Positions 24,634 through 35,790 of a DNA stretch of 64,000 nt are shown piece after piece; position 1 is the stretch's first letter; each line of letters starts with the position of its first letter. Source of the DNA: Cunninghamia lanceolata (taxonomy: Eukaryota > Streptophyta > Pinopsida > Cupressales > Cupressaceae). The position numbers and the translations under genes are program-made. Below the pieces are notes generated by a model, which saw nothing but the letters and a program-made list of their open reading frames with translations, made no database searches and had not been told where the DNA came from. The DNA is taken from positions 7,423,001 through 7,487,000 of the forward strand of contig BSBN01000445.1 in assembly GCA_027924645.1 (NCBI GenBank), read 5' to 3'.

Positions 24634-24975
24634 ATGTGCGTCAATATGTTTGGATCTAGCATGATACACATGATTTTTTGCTAGCTTCATATTACTTAGA
24701 TTATCACAAATTATAGTAGTTGGACAATCTTGTGGTTGATTTGTTTTCTTAAGTCTAGTCTTGATAGTGCTTTCAAGAACCAATTTATTTAGCTTTTGTG
24801 GGTGATAGTGACACTATTGATTGCTTCTTACTGTGCTAAGAAACTAGTATTGAATCAAGGTGAAAGATATAATATGAAGTTGATTTTCTATCATCAACAT
24901 CACTTGCATAATCACAAACTATATACCCTATTTTGATGTTCAAGTTTACATTTACATGCAAATCTGCATCAAACA
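24634..24975 (-). pseudogene. Old Copia RNase H fragment interrupted by element A
   Basis: On the minus strand the pieces YASDVDDRKSTSYYIFHLDS, SKKQSIVSLSPTKAK, TIICDN and HARSKHIDAH follow the Copia RNase H order. The match stops exactly at the LTR of element A (24633/24634), which shows that A inserted here. Several stops are present. Confidence 0.8.
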
Positions 24976-26039
24976 CAAGAAGCCTGCAAATGTAGGATAC
25001 AGTTTGCAAGATGACCTCTAAGATTTTAGAGGTTGTCTCTTCATGAGAATTTCAATAATCTATTTTAGACCAAATTGTAGGTAAAAAGAGAGAAATGAAC
25101 TCAAGAAAATGTTTGAATTAAGCTAATCTAAATAAATAGTTGATGGAAAAGTGGTTCCATATAGAACTATAGATTTCACACAACATGGATGAAAGGACTT
25201 ACACATTATAAGCATTCACTATTTAACTAAGAGACTATAAACTAAATAAAAAGAAGAGGGACAAAATGATCACAACTTCATATATTAATCAATTGGTAGT
25301 GCATAATTATAGATTTTTAAACTACTTAAAATAAGTCTAAATACATGAAGGTTGCTATAAACAACAAATATCCAACAAAATAACAAGTATTTAGAGCTCT
25401 TATGGCATGAGAATTCCTAATACCTTCTACATACAAAAGCACCCAAAGCTCTTATGTATACAAAAAAAGTGCCCATAAAAGTCAAAAGGTAAGAAAGATC
25501 GTTGTGTAAGAAAAGAGAGGCACTTATCATTGTTTGCATACATAACTGTCACACAACTATGCCTTGATAATGAGTAATCCCCTCAAAATCTACTTGGTGA
25601 TTGGTGATCATAATGTTGATAGTTTGACATAACATCTCTCTTCCTGCTATTCCTTTGATTATAAGAAGTGAGCGAAAGTGTTGGATCAATAGCATGATCA
25701 TTAGTTTCTAGAAGGATTGGTTTCACTTCTAGAATGTATTGGCCATTAGATGCAAATCCTTCATGGAAGGTTGAACCATGTGGAAAACTACTTCAAGTCT
25801 AGTCTTTATACTTCTCCCACCAATGACATAATGTCATTGTATTGTGAGTTCTACAACAACTCAAAAAAGTGAAATTCTACCATGTGTCTTCTTGGGACCC
25901 CATTTCTAACCTTGTTTTTGCCCCAAAATCCATCAAATATACCTTGAATGTCCCCATGTGTTTGTATTCTATTTCTTTCCTTTGAAAATCTTGAAAAACC
26001 TAAGTATTTCTATGGTACCCTGTCAACCATTTTGGGCCT
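24976..26039. other. No recognisable gene
   Basis: AT-rich sequence with only short frames. It could include more of the decayed minus-strand Copia pol, but I could not find convincing motifs. Confidence 0.4.
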
Positions 26040-26640
26040 ACCAAGAACAAGTCAGAGTTTTCCTTAGTTCCTCAAACTAAGAAAATTTCTAATGGTGTTC
26101 CTGGTCACCCCCAAATCACCAACAAAGAAGTTGAAAGAAAGAAAGTAAGGGAAGTTTCAATGATACCCATGGTTCTTAGAACCAAGGAAATCATCGATGA
26201 GTTCCTAGTTCTTGGTTCCCCCTGACCACTAACAATGCATAGAAAGATAAAAATAGCTAGGGAAAAAAGGGAATAGAATAAAGTTTGTGGTGAGTTCCTA
26301 GTTGGTGGTAACTCATCAACAAAGTAGAATAAGGGAGAAAAAAGGATAAGAAAAGTGATTTCAGTGATTCCCTTGGTTCCTAAAACTAAGGAAATCCCCA
26401 AAAGTATTCATGGTTACTTGCCAATCACCGACCAAATGGTGACAAGGAAAATGAAGACAAAGAAGAGAAGAAGAAAAAGAGATAAGAAAGTGGCAAGTTC
26501 CCAATGGGTGGGAAGTCACCGACATGATGAAACAAAGAGGAAAAGAGAAAAGAAAGGAAATTTTAGTGAGTTCTTAGTGGGCTGGAACTCACCGATAAAG
26601 TTCTTGATGAGCCTAAAATCACCAACAAGGTAAAATAAAT
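26040..26640. repeat. Degenerate tandem repeats, purine-rich
   Basis: A block recurs with variation: a phrase like GAGTTCCTAGTTGGTGG, then CACCAACAAAG, then a long A/G-rich run, seen near 26100, 26195, 26290, 26410, 26500 and 26575. Frames 26355-26633 (plus) and 26401-26105 (minus) arise from this low-complexity sequence and are unlikely to be proteins. Confidence 0.5.
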
Positions 26641-27240
26641 GTTTTAAAGTGTATTAAAATACATTTTTTGTAGGTTCATTAGTTTGAACACCTGCCTACT
26701 TCCCAAAAGTGCCATTAATTTCTAGCATGATCAAATTGAAGGTACATAAGGTTTATTACATCAGGTACATGAGTAGGTGGGTGCCCTAAATGGTTTTTCC
26801 AGCCAAATGGATACAATAAAATAGGAGAATTATAAAAATGTGAAAAAGGATGTAAAAGGCATTTGGAAAAGGAGTTGTTTTGAAACCTATATGTGCTTCA
26901 AGAAGATCTAGGGCATCAAATTATTGTTGGTCTATTCTACAAAATGAAGGTATACATCTTGTAAATTAGAGAGAAGGTTTTCAATGTGCACTTGCATCCA
27001 ATGGTATTTCTCCTGGGCAATTTGTAATATTCATAGGAATGCATAGTTTGTAATTGTGTGTTTTCTTCTGATGTAATGAGGATTTGATGTATGTGTGACA
27101 ATATATAATGCATTGAAAAGGTTTTTAATGGTCTCTTGTTCATTTCACATGAGTTATTGTAATTCTAGTTTAGATTATTGAGTATGTTCATTGTATGCAG
27201 TGTTATCTAAGATTTGTATGTGAATACCTATTAGGTTCTA
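26641..27240. other. No recognisable gene
   Basis: AT-rich, with no motif I can name on either strand. It may contain the left part of the element C LTR. Confidence 0.35.
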
Positions 27241-28100
27241 TTGACATTTTGTAAATGTATCTCCCTCTATTATGTATTTTGTGACTATATAACCCTAGGA
27301 TTGGCACTAGTCCTACCTATTCCATTCTCAATCAAACAAATCAAAGAACAAATCTTAAAAAACAATATTTTAACTTATTTTAGAATTATTGTAGTTTGTG
27401 GTTCCACAAAAAAATATGGTATAATATTATGTAAATCATTCTCATTTATTTACCTTGTGGTCCATGTGTTTTTCCCACACCTTGCACTCATTGCATTGTG
27501 TTTAAATTAGCTATATTGAGGTACCCAAGTGGCTTATTGTTCTTGGTTTAGTAACAATGTTAGAGCCAAGCTAATAGGTTGTTTTTAGCCATCAACATTT
27601 TAGTTGTTCATTTGGCTTATTGAACCTCTAGAAATACCCTCCTAAGTTTAGGTTGAGCTCAAAGAGTAGGAGATAAAACCCACTCTCATAGAGTTGATTG
27701 TTAACCCTCCATGGTCTGTGGATGAGCAAGTTTTTCTTTCATGATGAAAACCCTAGCCTTGAAAGTGGATCTTTGTTCTAGGAAGTGGAGCCGCAGTTTT
27801 GGGACCCAACAGAATGACACCATTGCCAAAGAATATTATATTGGACATTATTTTAAAGACCTTATAAAATCCTTATTTGCAAAGTACTTTCTTCCAAATT
27901 GGGAAGTGGTGACTATTCAATTTAACCCATAATTAGCTTGTAGAAAATACAGCTCAAATGGACTGAAGAATATAGTACCAATATTAGTCTAAGCATGATG
28001 ATTCCTTAGATGGTACAAAATCAAAGGAATAGGTGGAGGGCTACAAACACTGGTGAAGCCTCTAGACAAAATTTTTAAGACCAAGGAGAAGCATCAGGTC
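27241..28100 (+). repeat. Probable 3' part of the element C 5' LTR and leader
   Basis: ACTATATAACCCTAG at about 27286 looks like a TATA box. About 300 bp on, CCATCAACA at about 27596 could be an LTR end, followed by leader sequence before gag. Neither the left LTR boundary nor a convincing primer site could be fixed. Confidence 0.3.
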
Positions 28101-28149
28101 TAAATGATGCATTTAAAGATTTGAGACATCAATATAAATATACATAAGA

Positions 28150-29640
28150 AGGTTTTGTTGATAACACACTTAAAACAAATAGAAGAATAGATAGAGATGA
28201 ATATGAAGTTAGAGGAAGTGAAAATATTGTTGGCAAGGGAAGTAGAGATAGGTCTAGATAAGTATAAAGAGGAACATTTGGTGTGCAAAATGAAAATGCA
28301 TTTCAGACTACCCAACATCCAACTTCATCTACTAGGTCACAAAGGAATGATCATGATAATATTCCTAATGATGAAGATCAACCTAGACAACTCGATGCTA
28401 AAGAAAGGGAACATATTCTCAATGAAGAAATGGATTTGATAGATCATGTTAGATGAATAAGAAAAGAGCCCATAGAAAAAATGAGTTATTGCAGGCTCAA
28501 ATCACTCAACAAGAACAAGAACAAGCTCAAGCAACCCAACAAAAGAAAATAAATCAATATCATGATCAAGTTCCTTAGTATAAAAAAAACATCAACAAAA
28601 GTACCAACAAATGGATCAACAAGATAGGAACCCAGGTCATATGCATCAATTTCCCAATTAACCACCATAGTAGCCAAAACAAGAATTTGGGAATATCCCA
28701 AATCCAAGGCTTGCTTTCTAAAGATAGGCTCAAAGGTTCTTTCTAGCTAGATAGCCTTTGGGAGTAGAGAGGTATAAACAACTTGATTTCTTTGGTATCC
28801 CTGATTTCCCTTAACCAATTCCAAATGAAATAAGAGGAAAGATTCCTAGATGCAATGACATGTGAAGAACACCTAAGTCATTTCATAAATATGAAATTGA
28901 TCATGAAGATTTTATGATGAAACTATTTGTGCATTCATTAGAAGAGAGTGCCAAAGAGTGGTATAAGAGTCTTCTTGATAATAGTGTGGATTCATGAGAA
29001 GAGTTCATGAGGGTATTTAGATTCAATATGGGGATAGGATTGCTCCCAAGTTTGATATCCATGAACTTACATCCATCAAGAAGGGAGTAAATGAAATAGT
29101 GGCTGACTTCAACATCAAGTTCATCATGACTATGAGAAAAGTACCTCCTAATCTAAGGCTCAATGAGTAAACATGTTTGGTGTTGTGTTGTGGTGCCTTT
29201 GATTCCAAAATTGGTTTTTTTTTAGGGACAAGAATCCTCAAACCTTGAGGGAGGCATATGCTACAACTATAAACATTGAAAAAAACATGAGAGTATCAAG
29301 TAAACATGTCAAAAGGTTAGATATAAAGATCTCCCAGCTAGATAGGGTAGACATGAATGAGCTTCTCAAAACTAAAGACAAACTAGGCAAGCTCATGGGA
29401 GTTAAGAAGGATTTTTCCTATAAGGTAGAAAGAAATAAAAAAGGGATGCCACCTCAAGGTGCAACAACACATTTCAATGAAGGCCAAAGGTTGCATAACA
29501 TGACTTATAACACTGATTGGTCTAAGAGGCCACACCATAATGATAGGAAGGTAGCCCCCAAGAAAGTGACTTTCAAACAGCCTAAGGGGCACACACCAGA
29601 TCCATTGAGAAGGGATCAAGTCAACTTTCAAGAGGTTTGA
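28150..29640 (+). pseudogene. Element C gag (Ty3/Gypsy)
   Basis: Core gag around 28870-28990 in broken frames: DHEDFMMKLFVHSLEESAKE followed by WYKSLLDNSVDS, the usual pattern of the retrotransposon gag family. A Gln/Asn-rich stretch precedes it (28480-28660). The open frame 29245-29640 is the lysine-rich C-terminal part, starting at 29245 with MREAYATTINIEKNMRVSSK. No zinc knuckle is visible. There are many stops. Confidence 0.7.
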
Positions 29641-30552
29641 TCTTGGTGTAATGCTTTCTTCCATATAAATCAGTCAATTGTATAGTTTCTCATTCAATGA
29701 GAAGAGAAGAAGAGTTTTCCAATGAGGAAGGTGGTGTTGAGTATTATGAATATGAGATCAATCAGTTTGATGAATATTAAGGATTATGAGCAATTAGATA
29801 AGGATGCTGATTATGATAGTTATGCTACATATGATCATGTTCTTCAATATGATTATAGTACAAGCCCTAAAAGGTATGAGTTTCCAGCTCATGAATTTGA
29901 ACACTTGAGAGACCTCATGAACATGAAGTATCAATAGTCCAAACCATCAAGAGAAGACATGAAATTCTTAACAGATGCAGCTATAATGCAAGTTTAGGGA
30001 GCTTACCAATTGAGGAATAGGCAAGTGCCTGTGCAAAGTAACCCTTCTGCAAAGCCAAGTAGAAATGGACTGGATAGTGAAAAGGAAAAACATAAATAAC
30101 TGTTGAAAAGAGGGACATCAATACTCCCAAGAAGATGCTAGAAAATAAGAAGATCCCAATGTAACCATCAGTAACCAAAAATAAGTATGTGCAAAAGGCT
30201 CTAGTACACATGGTGCAATCAGCTATTATATTAGTCCCAAAAGTATAAAATTCAAAGAATTATTCCAAGGAAGATCAACCCCAAGTGCCAAAGGAACAAG
30301 ATGAGAATAAAGAGAAAAAAAATGATTTGAAAGGCATGGATATTTTTGCCAGCTAGTTGATACCTTTCATTCCAAATGAAAATAATGTTACAATATCATG
30401 TGATGCCCCTCTACCAAATTATCATCCTATAGATATGGCTCAAGTTCTTAGCCAAGTTAGAATTTCATTGCTAATAGGGAACGCCCTTAAAATTCTAGAG
30501 CATAGGGATAGAGTTTTATCATGTCACTGTTATTAGTGCACCAACATAGCTT
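29641..30552 (+). pseudogene. Element C gag-protease linker, decayed
   Basis: Plus-strand pieces such as 29722-29937 (acidic, Tyr/Asp-rich) lie between gag and protease, with stops and no nameable domain. The minus-strand frame 30211-29981 is a shadow. Confidence 0.4.
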
Positions 30553-31080
30553 GTGGTTATTTCTTGTGACAATGATAAACATAAAAATGAAGAAGAAATT
30601 GTTGAGATATATTTGGGGTCATCTATTGTTAATAGACGAATGGATGTTGATACTTTTTATACAACACTGATTATCAATGGTTGGATGTTACACAATTGTA
30701 TGCTTGACTTTGGTGCCTCTAGTAATGCCATGCCATTAGAGGTCATGAATGACTTAGGTATCAAAGTGTCTAAGTCTTATGGAAAATGTTTTGCCATGGA
30801 TTCTAGAGAGGTGAATGCAATTGGATTGGTAAAAGATGTTGAAGTCCAACTGGTTGCATATCTAGATAAGTCATTTTTAATGGATGTCATCATTGTTGAT
30901 TGCCCTACTAAGTAGGGTATGTTGTTAACTAGAAAGTGGGTAGCTTCTATGTGGGGTAGTATCCAAATGGATTTATCATATGCTCCCATCCTAGTGCACG
31001 GGGTAGAAGTAAAATTGTATAGGAAAAAGATAATAGACAATGGTATAGAAGATCATCATGAGATGGCTGAAGAATGAAAC
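30553..31080 (+). pseudogene. Element C retropepsin-like protease
   Basis: The frame carries MLDFGASSNAMPLEVMNDLG, the Gypsy protease active-site region, where the catalytic triplet should be DSG or DTG; here it is DFG. After a TAG at 30913 (a Gln codon is expected) the match continues with GMLLTRKWVASMWGSIQMDL. Usual length for such a domain. The changed active site and stop make it inactive. Confidence 0.8.
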
Positions 31081-31179
31081 TTCTTTGATACTCAGATTGA
31101 TCATTTCATGGGGTATTGTGACAATGATAATCATGATGTTATTACTAATCTTCCTCACAATGTTGCCCCTATTTGTGAT

Positions 31180-31259
31180 GTAAATGATTTGTGGATAATG
31201 TGTTTTAATGGTGCATACTTAAGAAATGGCTCAAGTGTTGGCATTGTTTTGATATCACC
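31180..31259 (+). pseudogene. Element C extra RNase H, first part
   Basis: DLWIMCFNGAYLRNGSSVGI then VLISP matches the start of the additional (archaeal-type) plant retrotransposon RNase H, whose first catalytic Asp in FDGA is Asn here. The domain is cut at 31259 by element B and resumes at 39497. It follows the protease directly, with no RT in between. Confidence 0.8.
31255..31259. repeat. Target-site duplication TCACC of element B, left copy
   Basis: TCACC lies directly before the LTR start at 31260 and again after the LTR end at 39492-39496. Confidence 0.85.
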
Positions 31260-32507
31260 TATAACGTCGGAAAATGTCCCCTTGGGGGCTTTTCTCTCTT
31301 AAGGTTTAGTTCTTGGGTCTTTTGCATGCATTTAGGACATCTTACTTCATAATTGTCATCCTGATGGAATGAGCCCTAGGTAACATGACAAATGGGACCT
31401 AGGAGGACCCCTTGAGCTGTACCCTGCCCAAAATAAGGGGGAGGACTTGGACGCCTGCACCCTAGTCCTACCCTATTTTGGGGCAGCCCCAATTTTTGGG
31501 CGTCGGTTTATGACCGTTATTTGGGTCCTTTGCTGACACAGTAAGTTTGAATTACAAAAATCTTGGCAGGAGTGTTTGTAGTTGCATATAAAAGTATGTT
31601 TAGGCATTCATTTGTAAAATAGATGGCAATTGTGATGTTCAAGTGTTCTCAAGGTGATTCAAGGCTTTCATTGTGTTGCAAGAGCAAATTTGTGTGGTTT
31701 ATGTGTTTGTGTTTGCAGATTTGAGCGTCCATTTCATCATGGAATGAAGAAAATCATCCTCCCATGATATCTTCACTCAAGGTGACATTATAATGTGTTT
31801 TCATCATCATTTCCTTTTGTTTTTGCTTCTTCCTCACAAGGGTACACACTCTCTATCTAACAATGGTGTTTGGAGACTTAAGTGTCCTCCAGGGCTTGTC
31901 TTAGGCAAGCCTCTAAACACCACAACCCCCTCCCAAAGTCTTGTGATTGCAGGTTACAGGTGTCGCATTTGGGAAAAGTGAAGTTGTGGGAAGGATTAGT
32001 AGGCATCAAAGATTCTGGATCTGAAGAGAAGTAGGACACCAGAGCATTTCCAGGACTTGGGTGCTCACTCTAGTGTCCTCCGTAGTTGAATTTCTGGAAA
32101 CAGGAGTTACAGTGTTGATCAGTGTTGAAAGGAGGCTAGGATCCCACAAAGAAACTAGTACCTTGGATTTGGGCACCTGCTCCAGTGTCCCTGACTATTC
32201 CACCTCAGAACCTTGAAAATAGGTACTCTGTGATTTGATATTTTACTTTTGTCTGCAAGAGCTTTTTTATTTATTCATCAGTTTATTGTTGTATTTGCAT
32301 AATTAGTGTTTTGATGGTCAATTGAGTATAAGATAAGAGAAATTGATAATCAAATTCTCTAATTCAAGCTTCCCTACATCTCATAGCAATCTAGGGTATG
32401 ACAGTGAATTGCCACTTGACCCTAGATCCTTGAATGTATAGGGTGAAAGGAGTATTCAAACATCTAAGACACTAAACATTAAACAAATCCCAAGTTTACC
32501 CTAAACA
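31260..32507 (+). repeat. 5' LTR of element B
   Basis: 1248 bp. The canonical start TGTAATGTC of the 3' LTR is changed to TATAACGTC here; the end is CCCTAAACA. It contains the phrase TGTCCCCTTGGGGGC near its start, itself a short palindrome. It matches 38242-39491 along its length. Confidence 0.88.
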
Positions 32508-32510
32508 AAT

Positions 32511-32522
32511 TGGTGAACCCAT
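32511..32522 (+). other. Primer binding site of element B
   Basis: TGGTGAACCCAT lies three bases inside the 5' LTR. It begins with TGG, as needed to pair with a tRNA CCA end. Element D has the closely similar TGGTGAACCTGA. I cannot name the tRNA. Confidence 0.7.
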
Positions 32523-33952
32523 GTTTTTGGAATTGAATTGCAACTTCTTGAGTGTGTTTCTTCATATTTGGATTGATTTCATTCATTCATATAGTCTTTA
32601 ATCTTATTGCATTCAGAAAAATTCAAAAAAATTGAAAATTTTGAAAAAATAAAAAAATTGCATTGTTTGGCTTACTAAATTGCATCAATTCTTTCTAAAT
32701 TTTCCTAATTCATGATTTTTGCATCAGATCTGATATAAACTACATAAAAACACAAAAATTCAGAAATTTGCATTGCATTTTCATCATTAACTTGTTAGGC
32801 TTTTGTAGAAATTTTGGCAATTTTCATTAAACCTAGTAATTCCAAAATCTAGGGTTAGTAGGCAAAATCTTCTTTCAGATTTTTTTACTAATTTTAGAGG
32901 CTCATTGAAATTAAAATTTGGCTTTAGTCTTGCATTTTAGTGTAAATTTACATTTAGATTTAAAATATTTGTATTTTTACATAGAAATTTTCAACAAAAA
33001 ACTAGCAATTTTCATGCATTTGCATTGGCATTTTGCATATTAAGGCTTGGAAATCATTTTCAGATCTGAGAGTAAGTAAATTTCATCATAAATTAGACTT
33101 CAAAACATTCACATGGCATTTTGTCTCAAGATGTCAAACCTAGGGCTTCAAAAACAATGATTTTCACTAAATTTAGCCTTATTGACTCCCTAAACTTGGA
33201 CCATAGGAGTGTTGTGAAAACTATTTTTGCATTAATTGGTTTTTATAAGGGTAATAATTTTCTTCCCCTCATAAAAATCTTCTGAACACCCTTTTAACGG
33301 GCTCTTGTATTGAAAATTCGATGAAAAACTACACATTTTAACTATTTTCACCCTAGGGTTTGACCTAGTTTGCACTCCAAGCGTGTTGCGATCAAGTTTA
33401 TGCACTGAGGTGACTGATATTATTGTTTTTATTTTCTATACCTCCTAAAATTCATTACAAAACCTCTTTTTCTAGGTCTTGGAATAAAAAAATGGTGAAC
33501 AAATTGCATATTTTGCTATATTTTCACTAGGGTTTTACCTTAAGTGGCACTAAAAGCATGTTGTGTTGGGTATTTTGGCACCAAGTTTCTGTTATTACTG
33601 ATATTATTTTCTTTCCATCACCATTTTCCTCACAACACCCTTTGTTATGCTCTCTTGCATTTGAATTTTGGTGAAAAATGCCTATTTTAGCATATTTTCA
33701 CTATAGTTTGACTTGGCATTATCTTGGATTTGCATCAAGAGTGTGTTGAGAGTGATCATATTTCTTCTTTGGACTGATATCAGACATATAATTTCTTCCC
33801 TTCATCAAAATCCTTACAACATTCTTTTTTTATTCATTTACATTGAAAAAGGTACAAAAAACTAAGCATTTTTGGCCTTCAATCATATCCTTCTCTTAGG
33901 ATTTGTTCTCTTAGTTTGTGTGCTATGTGTTGTGTGATTTTGTATAATCTTT
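32523..33952 (+). other. Leader of element B, non-coding
   Basis: AT-rich leader of 1.4 kb. A loosely repeated phrase (GCATATTTTCACT with TTGACTT or TTACCTT, and GTGTTG) recurs near 33350, 33520 and 33690. It resembles the leader of element D at 42372 and 54147, so B and D are probably related families. Confidence 0.6.
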
Positions 33953-35790
33953 ATGACACACTATTCTAAAAATAATATCCTTTTGAGAAGAAGTAAAAGG
34001 TCGATGGGATCTAGTGCTCTCAAAGAAAATAACATTCCTACCTCTAATAATCCTTTGAACACATCCTTTACAAAGGGAGAAACTCAAATTGTGCAAGATA
34101 TTATACATCCTCCAACCACAATGGAAGAACAAACTTTTCATTATGTTGATAATACTATTGAGGCAACAAGATATGTATCTGATGAGCAAATAGAAAAATT
34201 GGATAAAGAGCTAGCTGAATTTCAATCATTTATGGAAAATGAGAGAATAGCTGAAGAAGTTGTCACTACAATTCATAATATAAGAGCATTGTTAAAATAG
34301 AGACAAGATGGTGTAAATGCAATTCATGGTCTAGTACATATTGTACAAACCAATATCATGCCAGTGATCAAATGTGCACAAGTGATAAATAACACTTTAC
34401 CACCATCTCATACTCAAGTATCAGTACCTATACTGACTACGGGAATATCCACTTTTACATCAACTATCTTAAGAACTAATGCAAAATCTTGTAGTAATGC
34501 TACCACTGGTATTGGAGTATCTAATAGCACTAATTACAAAGCTGTGGGATTTGATTATCAAAATTTGGTTCCTAAAGGGACCTCCTCTATGCATAATTGT
34601 TCTCAACCACCTATCTATTCCACTCATTTCCAACCACCTATTACCTACTCACAACCATCTTCCACCTATCACTACATCCAACCATCGTTAACATATTCTT
34701 AGCCTCCACCTATCATATCTCAAGCTCATTCACCTCCCCACTTTGCTTCCAATTCCTTGCAACAAACTGCATCTCCTAATGATGCCATCCTAAACCAACT
34801 TTTACAGGGCATGATTGCTTTGTAACAAAAGGTAACAAACTTGACAAATTCTTGGCAACCTAGTCTACCAACATATCATGCATATAATCCCCTTTCCTAT
34901 GCAATCTTGAGAACTCCTATGCCTAAGAGGTTTGAGACTCCCCGCTTTGAAAAATATGGTGGAAAAGGTGATCCTAATATTCATGTGGCAACATTTACAG
35001 CCATGTGTAGTGATTTTTATTTTGAAGAGGATTTGTTACCAAAAATTTTCCCATGATCTCTCAAAGATATTGCTTTAGAATGGTTTTGCACTTTGCCTCC
35101 AAATTCAATACACTCCTTTTTGCAGCTGATTGATCAATTTTTACACCATTTTCAAGCAAATATCAAACCCCAAGTCACTCTTATTGACTTGGTTCAATGT
35201 AAAAAAGGTCTGAAAGAAAAGTGGACTGAATTCATTAGTTGGTATCAAGGACTTTATGCATAGATTCAGTACTAGATGAAAGATGAGGATGTTCAAAAGA
35301 TATTCATTACAAATCTACAACCTAACATTCGTAATAAGATTCTCTTGATGAAATATAACTCCTTTCAACATTTATGCACCGCTCTTCATGATTATCAACT
35401 TTTGTCTAGTCAATATGAAAACTAAAACTCATCAGCTCAAGTTGGTCAATCCATGGGTGGATCATCACAAAACAATTTTAAGAGAAACAATAATAGGAGT
35501 TTCATCAAGATTAATGGACCAAATATGAATGTGTCTGCTATAAATAATCTAAAGAAACCATCATATCAACCAAAAAAATTTACTTTGATATCCGAGTCCT
35601 ACCACTCCATCATGAACCAAGCTGTGAGTAACAACATTTTGAAGCTTCCCCTAATTAAGCCTATTGATACTAGTAAACAAGGACCTTACTTTGATGCTAA
35701 TGCCTTTTGTCATTATCATCATACACAAGGACATGACACTAAATGATGTATGCATCTTAAACATGAGATACAAGACATTATTGATTCAAA
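33953..35790 (+). pseudogene. Element B gag
   Basis: The start MTHYSKNNILLRRSKRS opens a 115-aa frame, then a stop and a Pro/Ser/Thr-rich stretch (34358-34702). The gag core begins at about 34918 (MPKRFETPRFEKYGGKGDPN), runs through SLKDIALEWFCTLPPNSIHS at about 35058, and ends with a knuckle-like FCHYHHTQGHDTK followed by a stop and CMHLKHEIQDIID at about 35708-35785. This Cys-His-His-Cys arrangement is typical of some plant Gypsy gags. Stops include TAG at 35262 and at 35276. It packages the RNA in a live element; this copy is dead. Confidence 0.8.

Noticed and set aside
26355..26633. Basic 92-aa protein
   Set aside because: It is read through purine-rich tandem repeats; no domain and no conserved start context.
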